Positions 53,467 through 62,263 of a stretch of DNA of 64,000 bases are shown here, piece after piece. Source of the DNA: Photobacterium ganghwense. GTDB lineage: Bacteria > Pseudomonadota > Gammaproteobacteria > Enterobacterales > Vibrionaceae. Each line of letters opens with the position of its first letter. Within the stretch, counting starts at the first letter, position 1. The notes beneath the pieces are model-generated. The model did no database searches and was not told the DNA's origin. It worked only from the letters and a program-made list of their open reading frames with translations. Both the position numbers and the translations under genes were made by a program. The DNA is taken from positions 310,001 through 374,000 of the forward strand of contig NZ_PYMI01000002.1 in the NCBI RefSeq assembly GCF_003025595.1, written 5' to 3'.

Positions 53467-54366
53467 TTACTGGTTATGCGGCGAGTTGGCAATTTCTTCG
53501 CTCACCCAGTGCAGCAACTGTTTGATTGCCCGCGAGAGCACCTGATTCTGCCGCACAATATATCCCAGGCTGGTGGTCGGAAAATCCGGCAGTGGCGTAA
53601 TGGTGCTTTTAAGGTTGAGTTTAGGGTGCAGCGAGAAAGCCGGTACAATCGCAATGCCAAACCCCGCCTCGGCCCAGTCAATCTGAGCATCGACACTTCC
53701 GACTTCCATGACCCGGTATTTGGGCAATTTCAGGCTCGGCAGCGCCAGATCGATCAGGTCGCGGGTACGGGTATCGTGCCCCAGCAGAATCAGGGTGGGT
53801 CCATCTCCCGAAGTATGGGGCGATTGCCCCCTGGCTTGCTGTTGCCAGTCAGCCAGTCCGTTTCCCAGGGCACACCAGCGTACCTGGCGTAATTCAGTAA
53901 AGTGCAGCGGCTGACTTTCTTTCTGAGCGATGACAAACCCCAGATCGGCCCTGGCACTTTTAACCAGCTCAGCAGCCTGACTGGACGTGGTGTTAAACAG
54001 CGACAGGTCGATCCCCGGAAACTCCCGCTTAAAAGACTGAAACGGTTTGATCAGCAGCAGGCGTGAAATAATGTCACTGGCGGCAATGGAAAGGGTGCCT
54101 CGACACAGGTCATTGATCGCGTTCAGATCGGCCTGACAGATCTGCAACTCCTGCAACGTTGACTGAGCACTTTGTAGTAAGCGCTCACCTGCTTGCGTCA
54201 GTCTGAAGGGGTTCCGTTCGATCAGTTTGACCCGGGTCGCCTGCTCCAGTTGTTTGATATGCAGACTGACATTGGGCTGGGTCATGTGCAGTTCGGAAGC
54301 GGTTTTACCAAAGTGCTCCAATCGTGCCAACGTCACAAATGTATTTAACCAGTGTAAATCGAGCAT
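53467..54366 (-). CDS. LysR-family transcriptional regulator
   Basis: 299 aa from the ATG at 54366, which has GAGGAAGC directly upstream; the longer frame to 54441 has no site. HTH: MLDLHWLNTFVTLARLEHFGKTASELHMTQPNVSLHIKQLEQATRVKLIERNPFRLTQAGERLL. The effector domain begins GTLSIAASDIISRLLLI. It is convergent with the puuB-like gene and divergent from purA2, 168 bp away; either could be a target. Confidence 0.9.
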   Translation of the reverse strand: MLDLHWLNTFVTLARLEHFGKTASELHMTQPNVSLHIKQLEQATRVKLIERNPFRLTQAGERLLQSAQSTLQELQICQADLNAINDLCRGTLSIAASDIISRLLLIKPFQSFKREFPGIDLSLFNTTSSQAAELVKSARADLGFVIAQKESQPLHFTELRQVRWCALGNGLADWQQQARGQSPHTSGDGPTLILLGHDTRTRDLIDLALPSLKLPKYRVMEVGSVDAQIDWAEAGFGIAIVPAFSLHPKLNLKSTITPLPDFPTTSLGYIVRQNQVLSRAIKQLLHWVSEEIANSPHNQ

Positions 54367-54534
54367 GCTTCCTCGCTTAATGTCCGTCGTTAGGCCGTGT
54401 ACGCCGCCTCCTATTCTACCTTTTGTCCCACAAAATCCCATATGGAATTCTTATTAGCCCAATAACGATTATTAATTTTTCTTATTGGCTGAGCGGGCAT
54501 AGCATAAGGGCTTCGAGATTAAGGAGAGTTAATT

Positions 54535-55791
54535 ATGTCGTCTATCGTTGTTGTTGGTGCAAACTGGGGTGATGAAGGCAAAGGCCGCATCGTGGATTTT
54601 CTGGCTGAGCAGGCATCAGCAAGTATCCGTTTCCAGGGCGGTAACAATGCCGGTCACACCGTTGTGAATGACCTGGGTACGTTCAAGCTGCACCAGCTGC
54701 CGAGCGGCGTATTTAACCCTGACTGTCTGGCGGTGCTAGGCCCTGGTATGGTGATCAGCCCTGAGAAGCTGTCTCAAGAACTGGCGGAAGTTGAAGCTGC
54801 AGGCGTAAAAGTGAACCTGTGCATCTCTGACCGCGCGACTCTTTGTCTTCCACTCCACGCTTTAGAAGACACCCTTGAAGAAGAGCGTCTTGGTGACGGT
54901 GCTTACGGTTCAACACGCCAGGGCATAGCGCCGGCTTACGGTGACCGTGTGATGAAAAAAGGCATTCTGGTTGGCTGGCTGCAGCAACCTGAGGTGCTGA
55001 AAGAACGTATTCAGTTCCTGCTGGATTGGAAACTGCCTCAGCTGAAAGCGCTGTACCCAAGCTGTGATTTTAACCAGACTGCAGAAGAGATGACTCAGTG
55101 GCTGCTTGAAGTGTCTGAGCCATGGCGTCACGCAATCACTAACGTGACTCTGCCGCTGAAAGCGCTGCAGGCAAAAGGCGAGAACCTGCTGTTCGAAGCT
55201 CAGTTGGGTGCCGGTCGTGACCTGGTTTACGGTGAATACCCTTGGACAACGTCTTCGAATGTTGTGTCTATGTATGCTGGTATTGGCGGCGGTCTGCCTG
55301 CTCTGCGTCCGGAGCGTGTGATTGCTGTAGCGAAAGCGTTCAGCTCATCAGTAGGTACCGGTACGTTGATCACGGCAATGGAAGAGCAAGATGCCTTCCG
55401 TGAAGCGGCTAATGAATTTGGTGCAACCACGGGTCGTCCACGTGACATGGGTTATTTTGATGCTGTTGCAACACGTAACGGTGTTGAACTACAGGCTGCA
55501 ACTGAAGTGGCGCTGACTAAGCTTGATTGCCTGAGTGGTCTGGAAGATCTGAAGATCTGTGTTGCCTACGACGGTAAGCACAGTGAAAACCCAATCTGGC
55601 CTCAAACGGCTGCACTGGCACCAGTTTACGAGAAAATGGAAGGCTGGAGCGAAGACATTACGGGTTGTCGCGCATTTGAAGAACTGCCTAAGGCTGCACA
55701 GGCTTATGTACTGCGCGTTGAAGAGCTGATGGGTGTTCCGGTGAAAATGGTTTCTGTTGGTCCAGGCCGTGAACAGATGATCATGCGTTAA
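54535..55791 (+). CDS. purA: Adenylosuccinate synthetase 2
   Basis: 418 aa. It joins IMP and aspartate using GTP. The P-loop-like GANWGDEGKGR keeps D13 and K16, and GGNNAGHTVV keeps H41, the catalytic residues. Compared with canonical PurA it differs at the GTQWGDEGKGK motif and at the middle 'EGAQG..LDIDHGTYPFVTSSN' region, which here reads LLFEAQLGAGRDLVYGEYPWTTSSNVV. It therefore resembles the second PurA paralogue described in Vibrio and Photobacterium. Synonymous codon choice looks highly biased. AAGGAGAG lies upstream of the ATG. Confidence 0.9.
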   Translation: MSSIVVVGANWGDEGKGRIVDFLAEQASASIRFQGGNNAGHTVVNDLGTFKLHQLPSGVFNPDCLAVLGPGMVISPEKLSQELAEVEAAGVKVNLCISDRATLCLPLHALEDTLEEERLGDGAYGSTRQGIAPAYGDRVMKKGILVGWLQQPEVLKERIQFLLDWKLPQLKALYPSCDFNQTAEEMTQWLLEVSEPWRHAITNVTLPLKALQAKGENLLFEAQLGAGRDLVYGEYPWTTSSNVVSMYAGIGGGLPALRPERVIAVAKAFSSSVGTGTLITAMEEQDAFREAANEFGATTGRPRDMGYFDAVATRNGVELQAATEVALTKLDCLSGLEDLKICVAYDGKHSENPIWPQTAALAPVYEKMEGWSEDITGCRAFEELPKAAQAYVLRVEELMGVPVKMVSVGPGREQMIMR

Positions 55792-55909
55792 TAGTCACAG
55801 AAACTTATTCTGTTAGACCTAGACATGTTAGACCTGGGTTTGTAAGACGGATTTATTGATAAATAGATTATGTAAGAAACATATTCGTTAGGTATATAGT
55901 CCTAAGGCA

Positions 55910-55943
55910 CAAGCCAGTACCGATTTGGTACTGGCTTTTTTTT
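55910..55943 (+). terminator. Intrinsic terminator after purA2
   Basis: AGCCAGTACC GATTT GGTACTGGCT, a perfect 10-bp stem, followed by eight T residues, about 120 bp after the purA2 stop. Confidence 0.9.
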
Positions 55944-56006
55944 CGTTCAGTCTGCAGGACAAATGCCACTGGCAGAGTGTTTGCCCCAAAGTATCACGAA
56001 CCGCGC

Positions 56007-57131
56007 TTAAATCTGATCAACAACGGCATGAACAGCAGCCAGCACATCCTGACCAAAAGCCACACTGCGTTCCGGAGACCAGCCGTAGACTTCATCCGCA
56101 TGGCTGATATGATCTTTAAATGGCATTTCAACGGTGTAAGACAGGCACTTAAATTGCTCTGCGACCCAGTTTGAACCAATGGTCAAATTTGCCTGGCCCG
56201 GCGCATCTTTGTCGTAACCGTGCTCATCCTGAAACTCTGGTGTAATGGTTAGCAGTGCCTGTTTAAAGGCATTCTCCAGTGCGGCATGACGCTCGTCGTA
56301 AGACGGAATGCCCTCGCTGCCTGCAACAAAGTTATACGGAATCGCTTCGTCGCCGTGAATATCCAGGAACATGTCGACTCCGGTTTGCAGCATACGCTCA
56401 CGGACCAGAAAGACTTCAGGGCTTTTCTCCATTGAAGGCGTTTGCCATTCGCGGTTCAGGTTGACGCCGACCGCATTCGTGCGCAGGTGACCTCGAATAC
56501 TGCCGTCCGGGTTCATGTTAGGAACCACATGGAATACGGCTTTGTTCAGTAGCGCACGGCCCAGGGTATCGGTGTCATCCAGCAGGCGTTGCAGCATGCC
56601 TTCAATGAACCATTCCGCCATGGTTTCGCCCGGATGCTGACGACCGATAATCCAGATGTTCTTTTTCCCTTCCTCCGGCTCACCAATGGTCAGCAGGCTC
56701 ATATCATTGTTGTCCAGTGTCGCCCCTAGTGTTTCCAGGCGGCAGGCAGGATGCAACTGAGCCTGATGCAACAAATCCTGGTGGCGGTCGTACGAATACG
56801 GTGCGAAGTAGGCGAAGTACATCGAGCCATATTCAGGGTAAGCGGTGAAGCTCAGCGTATCACCGTCAAAATCTGCCGGAATACGGAACCACTCTTCACG
56901 ATCATATGAGGCAACGACATCGTAGTCTTTCCATCCTTCCGGATAGGCAGATTTCGCCAAATTAAGCAGTTTGAAGTGGTGGGGAATTTGCGGCTCGCTT
57001 TCCAGGCGAAAGTGAAACCATTGGGCAATGTCAGATTGATTGTCAGCAGGAATGGCAAGTTGGATATCGTCTGGCGTTTCTGCTTTAACGATCTCGATAT
57101 TCCCGCTTTCGAAGTTACTGAAAATTTTCAT
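56007..57131 (-). CDS. M14-family zinc carboxypeptidase (cytosolic CCP-like)
   Basis: 374 aa from the ATG at 57131 (MKIFSNFESGNIEIV); another ATG three codons earlier is open, and neither has a strong ribosome-binding site. The N-terminal ~125-residue beta domain is that of the CCP/nna1-like M14D group (WFHFRLESE, YFAYFAPYSYDRHQDLL). The catalytic domain has the zinc ligands H and E in GRQHPGETMAEWF and the third His in FLDIHGDEAIPYNF, the MNPDGSIRGHLRTNAVGVNLNREW motif, and the catalytic Glu in YTVEMPFKD. No signal peptide. The bacterial substrate is unknown. Confidence 0.9.
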   Translation of the reverse strand: MKIFSNFESGNIEIVKAETPDDIQLAIPADNQSDIAQWFHFRLESEPQIPHHFKLLNLAKSAYPEGWKDYDVVASYDREEWFRIPADFDGDTLSFTAYPEYGSMYFAYFAPYSYDRHQDLLHQAQLHPACRLETLGATLDNNDMSLLTIGEPEEGKKNIWIIGRQHPGETMAEWFIEGMLQRLLDDTDTLGRALLNKAVFHVVPNMNPDGSIRGHLRTNAVGVNLNREWQTPSMEKSPEVFLVRERMLQTGVDMFLDIHGDEAIPYNFVAGSEGIPSYDERHAALENAFKQALLTITPEFQDEHGYDKDAPGQANLTIGSNWVAEQFKCLSYTVEMPFKDHISHADEVYGWSPERSVAFGQDVLAAVHAVVDQI

Positions 57132-57270
57132 TGTTATCATTTTGTGGTTTGAGGTAATGAAGAGGTTAGCAGTAACCCTGATGACTTTAAAGAGCCGTGC
57201 AGTCGATGTGGTTTAATCCGATGTCTGAGTTGGGATAGAATCTGGGAAAAAGACAAAACAGGAGAGTCGA

Positions 57271-57723
57271 GTGAGTTTTCATTACCTGGCGCGGGGGATC
57301 ATTCGCTCCGAGGGCCATATTCTGCTGGTGCGGGCGATTGGCGATACTATGACCTTTCTGCCTGGCGGCCATATTGAATTTGCGGAGCCTGCGGCATCAG
57401 CGCTGGCCCGTGAATTGTGGGAAGAAGCCTCGATCGAGGCCACTGTCGGTCGATTTGTCGGAGCCGCTGAAAATGAGTGGTTTGATCATGGTGTGACACA
57501 GTCTGAGATTAACCTGATTTTCGAGGTAAACACGTCTTTGACACATTCTCAGCCAATCACTTCGAATGAATCCCATCTGGAGTTTTTCTGGGTGCGCTGT
57601 GAAGATATTGAGCAGTGGAATCTTTACCCTGAAGCGCTGCGGGCATTGGTTAAGCAGGAAAGACTGCCACAGCAGGCGTTCTGGGGTTCTGGCGTTAGTG
57701 GCGAAAACACCGTTTCGTGCTGA
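57271..57723 (+). CDS. NUDIX hydrolase
   Basis: 150 aa, GTG start with AGGAGAG upstream. Nudix box GGHIEFAEPAASALARELWEEASI; earlier RGIIRSEGHILLVRAIGDTMTFLPGGH and later LEFFWVRCEDIEQWNLYPEALRALV. The substrate (nucleotide or sugar-nucleotide diphosphate) is not predictable. It is the last gene before the second tRNA block. Confidence 0.87.
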   Translation: MSFHYLARGIIRSEGHILLVRAIGDTMTFLPGGHIEFAEPAASALARELWEEASIEATVGRFVGAAENEWFDHGVTQSEINLIFEVNTSLTHSQPITSNESHLEFFWVRCEDIEQWNLYPEALRALVKQERLPQQAFWGSGVSGENTVSC

Positions 57724-57833
57724 TTTCTGACCGGCAAGTAAGAAAAATCAGAAAATATGGTCGATATGTAACCACTTGAATCATTGAGGGGTTTACAGTT
57801 AAATCCTGAATGCGTAATATTCGCCGCACTTAC

Positions 57834-57924
57834 GGAGAGATGGCTGAGTGGTTGAAAGCACCGGTCTTGAAAACCGGCATACGTTAATAGCGTATCTAGG
57901 GTTCAAATCCCTATCTCTCCGCCA
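57834..57924 (+). tRNA. tRNA-Ser (anticodon TGA), copy 2
   Basis: 91 nt, same sequence as the copy at 49286-49376: anticodon TGA, long variable arm, encoded CCA. The flanking bases (ATTCGCCGCA upstream; CATTCTGGAAATTG downstream) are also shared, so the duplication extends beyond the tRNA. Confidence 0.97.
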
Positions 57925-57965
57925 CATTCTGGAAATTGAGCGCAAGCCGGATTTCACAAAGAATT

Positions 57966-58042
57966 GGAGCGGTAGTTCAGTTGGTTAGAATACCGGCCTG
58001 TCACGCCGGGGGTCGCGGGTTCGAGTCCCGTCCGCTCCGCCA
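57966..58042 (+). tRNA. tRNA-Asp (anticodon GTC), copy 2
   Basis: 77 nt, same sequence as the copy at 49418-49494, with anticodon GTC and encoded CCA. It lies 41 bp after tRNA-Ser, as in copy 1. Confidence 0.97.
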
Positions 58043-58505
58043 CTACAACGAAGCCTCGTCAGAAATGACGGGGCTTTTTTGTTTGTGTTGGATTAGGTTT
58101 GCCCTGCGGTCAAATGAGTCCCGCTGGAGCGCCAGCCCGGCCGTTCCGCCACTACAACGAAGCCTCGTCAGAAATGACGGGGCTTTTTTGTTTGTGTGGG
58201 GTTTAGGTTTGCCCTGCGGTCAAATGAGTCCCGCTGGAGCGCCAGCCCGGCCGTTCCGCCACTACAACGAAGCCTCGTCAGAAATGACGGGGCTTTTTTG
58301 TTTGTGTGGGGTTTAGGTTTGCCCTGCGGTCAAATGAGTCCCGCTGGAGCGCCAGCCCGGCCGTTCCGCCACGACAACGAAGTCTCGTCAGAAATGACGG
58401 GGCTTTTTTGTTTGTGTTGGGTTTTAGGTTTGTCCTGCGGACAAATGAGTCCCGCTGGAGCGCCAGCCCGGCCGAATACGGTCTTAGCCGTTCCGCCTCG
58501 ACATC
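58043..58505 (+). repeat. Array of four ~110-bp tandem repeats after tRNA-Asp, copy 2
   Basis: Units begin CGAAGCCTCGTCAG at 58049, 58158, 58268 and 58378 (period 109-110). Each has the same parts as in array 1: a terminator, a TTTGCCC/TTTGTCC hairpin, GTCCCGCTGGAGCGCCAGC and a tRNA-Asp-like CCGTTCCGCCAC end. The junction after unit 4 is rearranged (CCGAATACGGTCTTAGCCG inserted). Units 2 and 3 keep CCACTACAACG exactly as after the tRNA. Open frames here are not genes. Confidence 0.9.
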
Positions 58506-58678
58506 ACAGCCTCTGAGTAGAACGTTAGGTGTATCGTCAATACTTGTTGGCAATCATTTTTCAATATTTCTTACCATTTCCCTGCTGAATTCCACCTTTT
58601 AAACCATAAGTCCCGGCGGATACTTCGTTAATGATTACACTTATGAAAATGAGTTAGTCAAAGAAGGGAGGGAACATC

Positions 58679-59593
58679 ATGAGTAATGAAGCGCCAACCA
58701 CTGAGCTGCACTGTGAACGAACGGACAGTTGCGATGAAATCAAGCAGCTGCTGTTTCCGAAGGATAAAGACTTGGGCGACTTTATCGTGCGTCGGGCTTT
58801 ACCGAGTGCCTTTCTGAAGAAAGTCGGCCCGTGGGTGTTCTTCGACCATATGGGACCCGCTCAGTTTGACGCAAATAACGGGCTGAATGTCCGGCCGCAT
58901 CCACACATTGGTATTGCAACCGTGACCTATCTGTTTGAGGGGGAAATTTTGCACCGGGATTCGCTGGGGACAGAGCAGACGATTAACCCGGGTGACATTA
59001 ACCTTATGGTAGCCGGAAAAGGTATTGTTCACTCTGAACGTGAACGCCCGGCTGTGCTTAACCAGGATCGCACACTTCACGCCCTTCAATTGTGGCTGGC
59101 TCTGCCGGAAGATGATGAAGATACAGAGCCAATGTTTTACCACTACGAAAGCCAGACCATTCCGGTTGTAAAGCAGGATGATGTGACAGTCAGGGTGATG
59201 ATGGGGAGCGCCTATGGTGCCACTTCTCCCGTTAAATGTTATTACGACACATTGTATCTTGAGGCGGCCATTCCGGAAGGTCATACGTTAGTCTTGCCCG
59301 AGGCGGACGAAAAAGCCGTGTATGTACTGGATGGTGAACTGACGCTGGGTGGAGAAACGCTCCCTCGCTTCGCGTTTGCGGTATTGCCCGGTGACTCGGA
59401 ATGCCCTTTGCAAGCGGTTAAGGACTCGCGCATCGCTGTGGTTGGAGGGGAAACCATTAGTCATCGGTATATTGAATGGAATTTTGTTTCCAGTGACAAA
59501 GAAAAAATCGCCCGTGCCAAACGTGACTGGCAGGATCAGCAATTTGATAAAGTCCCCGGCGACGAAGAAGAGTTTATCCCTTTACCCAAATAA
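58679..59593 (+). CDS. Pirin family protein
   Basis: 304 aa bicupin. The N-terminal pirin domain contains VRRALPSAFLKKVGPWVFFDHMGPAQF, the metal-binding VRPHPHIGIATVTYLFEGEILHRDSLG and the later GKGIVHSERERP; the C-terminal domain is a second cupin. Bacterial pirins are Fe/Ni-binding and some act as quercetinases or enzyme modulators. GGGAGGG lies upstream of the ATG. Specific role unknown. Confidence 0.92.
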   Translation: MSNEAPTTELHCERTDSCDEIKQLLFPKDKDLGDFIVRRALPSAFLKKVGPWVFFDHMGPAQFDANNGLNVRPHPHIGIATVTYLFEGEILHRDSLGTEQTINPGDINLMVAGKGIVHSERERPAVLNQDRTLHALQLWLALPEDDEDTEPMFYHYESQTIPVVKQDDVTVRVMMGSAYGATSPVKCYYDTLYLEAAIPEGHTLVLPEADEKAVYVLDGELTLGGETLPRFAFAVLPGDSECPLQAVKDSRIAVVGGETISHRYIEWNFVSSDKEKIARAKRDWQDQQFDKVPGDEEEFIPLPK

Positions 59594-59641
59594 AATAGCC
59601 AAATAAAACGATAGATGAATCTGTGAGCCATTCCCCAAGTG

Positions 59642-59674
59642 ACCATGAGGCCTGCAAAGGTGTCATGGTTTTTT
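59642..59674 (+). terminator. Intrinsic terminator after the pirin gene
   Basis: ACCATGA / TCATGGT stem with a 14-nt loop followed by six T residues, about 50 bp past the pirin stop. Confidence 0.65.
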
Positions 59675-59826
59675 ATTTGTCTTTGTACGGTATAGCGTTG
59701 CGCCGACGTAATGATGAAGTCTCACTTTGTTAATGATGGTAAACTTAGTGCTTATTAAATGGTGGGTTGTCAGGCAACGTATGCCAAGCACAGCTGCCAG
59801 GATCGGATTTTCAAAGGGAGAACATT

Positions 59827-60525
59827 GTGAACCAGAAGTTTTACCTGAATGGGGTTTACTGTGGCCAGATCGCACAGCGGTACGGTCTGGAAACGGCGAT
59901 TGATAAATCGCTCGTTGTGGAAAAAGTTTACCTCTCTTTGACCGGTCTGGACGGCGATGAATGTGCTGATAAGCGTCATCATGGCGGACCAGAGCGAGCG
60001 CTGCATCAATACCCCAGTGAACATTATGCTTACTGGCAACAGCTGCACCATAAGGAGGGAGAACAAGATGCGCCAAAGTGGCAAGCTCCGGGAATGGGAG
60101 AGAACATCAGTTCAGAAGGCATGACGGAAGAAACGGTCTGTCTCGGCGATCGCTATCGCTGGGGTGAAGCCGTGATCGAAGTCAGTCAGCCTCGTTCACC
60201 CTGCTTTAAACTGAACAAGCGTTGGGGAGTGGAAGAGATCTCGGTCAATATGCAGGCCATCAGCCGTTGTGGCTGGTTATACCGCGTTATTCAACCGGGT
60301 TTGGTCAGTGTGACCGATCCACTGGTGCTGATTGAGCGTGAACCCAATGCCATGACTTTGAAGGCTGTGTGCGACATCTTTTTCGGTGACCCGCTAAACC
60401 ATGAAGGGTTAAAACAATTGCAGCAACAGCGAAAATTGTCCCACAGCTGGATGAGTAAGGTAGAGCAGCGCCTTGAAACCAACCAGGTAGAAAACTGGAA
60501 TTTCAGGCTGTTAGGCCATGCCTGA
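59827..60525 (+). CDS. yiiM: MOSC-domain protein (YiiM-like)
   Basis: 232 aa from the GTG at 59827, with GGGAG seven bases upstream. MOSC fold: VYLSLTGLDGDECADKRHHGGPERALHQYPSEHYAYW, GMGENISSEGMTEETVCLGDRYRWGEAVIEVSQPRSPCFKLNKRWG, with the conserved Cys in SPCFKLN. YiiM in E. coli takes part in detoxifying N-hydroxylated bases using molybdenum cofactor. The N-terminal FYLNGVYCGQIAQRYG is also YiiM-like. Confidence 0.87.
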   Translation: MNQKFYLNGVYCGQIAQRYGLETAIDKSLVVEKVYLSLTGLDGDECADKRHHGGPERALHQYPSEHYAYWQQLHHKEGEQDAPKWQAPGMGENISSEGMTEETVCLGDRYRWGEAVIEVSQPRSPCFKLNKRWGVEEISVNMQAISRCGWLYRVIQPGLVSVTDPLVLIEREPNAMTLKAVCDIFFGDPLNHEGLKQLQQQRKLSHSWMSKVEQRLETNQVENWNFRLLGHA

Positions 60526-60555
60526 AAATAAGCTTTGACAGCGTGAGCTCTGATT

Positions 60556-60578
60556 GCCCCCGTCAGCAACAACGGGGG
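60556..60578. other. Hairpin between convergent yiiM-like and endonuclease genes
   Basis: CCCCCGT / ACGGGGG with a loop of about 8 nt, 30 bp from one stop and 48 bp from the other. No T-run; a possible shared transcript end. Confidence 0.4.
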
Positions 60579-60625
60579 AAATCGAAGGGGAACAAAAGAA
60601 AAAGGGCTAATGGATCCAACCGGAA

Positions 60626-61993
60626 TCAGTTACCCCAGATCGCAGTGACAAATTCCGGATGGTCCACAAACGGATTTCGGTTGCCCTGAAATTTATATAC
60701 CGACTGATTGCGGTCGAGCTCTTTTTGGCTGACCGGATCGTTGGTGTGCCAGCGTTTGAGCATGGCCAGTAGCCAAGGCTCAAAGACTGTGGTGTTGGTG
60801 CCATCTAGAACGGCATCTGAGTTTGTGGTGTTGCCTTCCCACGACGCGATTTCATTTTCGTAGCGGGTTGCTATATAGAAATAGGCGCGGGCAAAGTCCC
60901 CTTTAAACTCGTCTACAGGCTCGAACACTGTCCCGTTAAAGCCGAGTGCAGCTTTTGCCTGCCCAAGCTTTGAACCGTTGCTTGAGGTATACGTCACGGA
61001 GCCTACCTCACCAAATGGCCAGTTGCTTCGTTTGGCATTGACGTATCCATCGGTGGCAAAGAGGTGATGACCATCTGAATTCATCGGTTCAACCTTGCCG
61101 CCAAACCAGCTTTTCGGGAAGGAATGCTCCCGATTGTAACAATCGCCTTCCTTGCTGTACTGGCCGCACTGGTTCGTGACTTTGGTGAAGGTAACGGCAT
61201 CTGAATCCGAAGGATTCTCTGAATACATATCCAGAATTGAACCGTCTTTTTCATAGTAGTTATCCAGATCTGCCTGTTTCACCAGCTCCCAAATCGCCGT
61301 GTAACCCTGGCTGTTATGCTGACGAATGATATTGTGCAGCGCGGTTTTTAGTGCAAAACCGGTTTTACCTTCTGCGGCCTGATAGTAGGCCTCCAGATCC
61401 TCTGTACCGGCTGGCGGATCGACCGGATCGGTAGGCGGCTCAACGGGATCTGTGGGTGGTTGCGGTATTGCCGTGCTGTCCGTCGGACGGAAATGATCAA
61501 CATACACCACTTCAGTGCCGTCAAACCCGGAAACATCATAAAAGCGCAGGCCGACCTGAATATCTTTCGTGGTGGTGGCGGTATAGTTGAAGCTGATGTC
61601 CTGCCATTGCTGTGGTTTGAGATTATCGGAATAGCCCTGATAGCCGTCAGCGACCAGACGGGCTTTCAGGTTCCCTTCGGTATGGAAAACTGAAACGCTG
61701 AAATCATAACTTTTGCCTTGCTCGACATGCACGGTTTGCAATAAATCGGTATTGCTCTGTGTGCTGGTGCTTACGAGCACTTCTGCAGCTAATCCACCTG
61801 ATTTTACCTGGGTTGAAGAGGGAGCGAGGCTGATCCCACTATCAATGACTTGCCAGCCAGCAGGCACATTGCCATTCCATTGCTCAAAGTCGCCATTCAC
61901 GATTTGAGCAACACTGTTATGAGACATCAGGAGAGCAAGCGCACTCAAAGTAAAAGTTTTACAGTTCAAATAGCCTTTCATATAGCTTTTCAT
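60626..61993 (-). CDS. Secreted endonuclease I family nuclease with N-terminal accessory domain
   Basis: 455 aa from the ATG at 61993 (MKSYMKGYLNCKTFTLSALALLMSHNSVAQ, a signal peptide); the ATG at 61981 is an alternative. Residues ~30-180 form a jelly-roll-like carbohydrate-binding-type domain (IVNGDFEQWNGNVPAGWQVIDSG, GLRFYDVSGFDGTEVVYVDHF). A Pro/Thr/Asp-rich linker with PPTDPVEPPTDPVDPP repeats follows, and then the EndA/Dns nuclease domain (CYNREHSFPKSWFGG catalytic region, NSDGHHLFATDGYVNAKRSNWPFGEV, GDFARAYFYIATRYE, FQGNRNPFVDHPEFV). It should degrade extracellular DNA. Confidence 0.9.
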   Translation of the reverse strand: MKSYMKGYLNCKTFTLSALALLMSHNSVAQIVNGDFEQWNGNVPAGWQVIDSGISLAPSSTQVKSGGLAAEVLVSTSTQSNTDLLQTVHVEQGKSYDFSVSVFHTEGNLKARLVADGYQGYSDNLKPQQWQDISFNYTATTTKDIQVGLRFYDVSGFDGTEVVYVDHFRPTDSTAIPQPPTDPVEPPTDPVDPPAGTEDLEAYYQAAEGKTGFALKTALHNIIRQHNSQGYTAIWELVKQADLDNYYEKDGSILDMYSENPSDSDAVTFTKVTNQCGQYSKEGDCYNREHSFPKSWFGGKVEPMNSDGHHLFATDGYVNAKRSNWPFGEVGSVTYTSSNGSKLGQAKAALGFNGTVFEPVDEFKGDFARAYFYIATRYENEIASWEGNTTNSDAVLDGTNTTVFEPWLLAMLKRWHTNDPVSQKELDRNQSVYKFQGNRNPFVDHPEFVTAIWGN

Positions 61994-62263
61994 ATAGGTC
62001 CGTATATAGTCTTCTGATTTTATTGGTATAAAAGTGCCCAAAGCATAATGGTTAACAAAATGTTGTTACTCGTCGAACATCACAAAATCTGATGACCAAA
62101 CAATGATGTTTGCTGTAAAGCTGAATGACGATCACAGAATGTTGGGCAGGTCGCACCATGGTGGAAAGTGCATCAATCTTAAAAGAGCCATGCCTTAGGT
62201 TAAGGGGCATGATCATAACGAGAAGGCAAGAAGCCATTGGCTGGCACCAAACCGGAGGCAACC

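Noticed and set aside
54535-55791. PurZ (2-aminoadenine pathway) enzyme of Z-genome phages
   Set aside because: The catalytic Asp13 and His41 of PurA are present and there is no phage context; it fits the Vibrionaceae PurA2 paralogue better.
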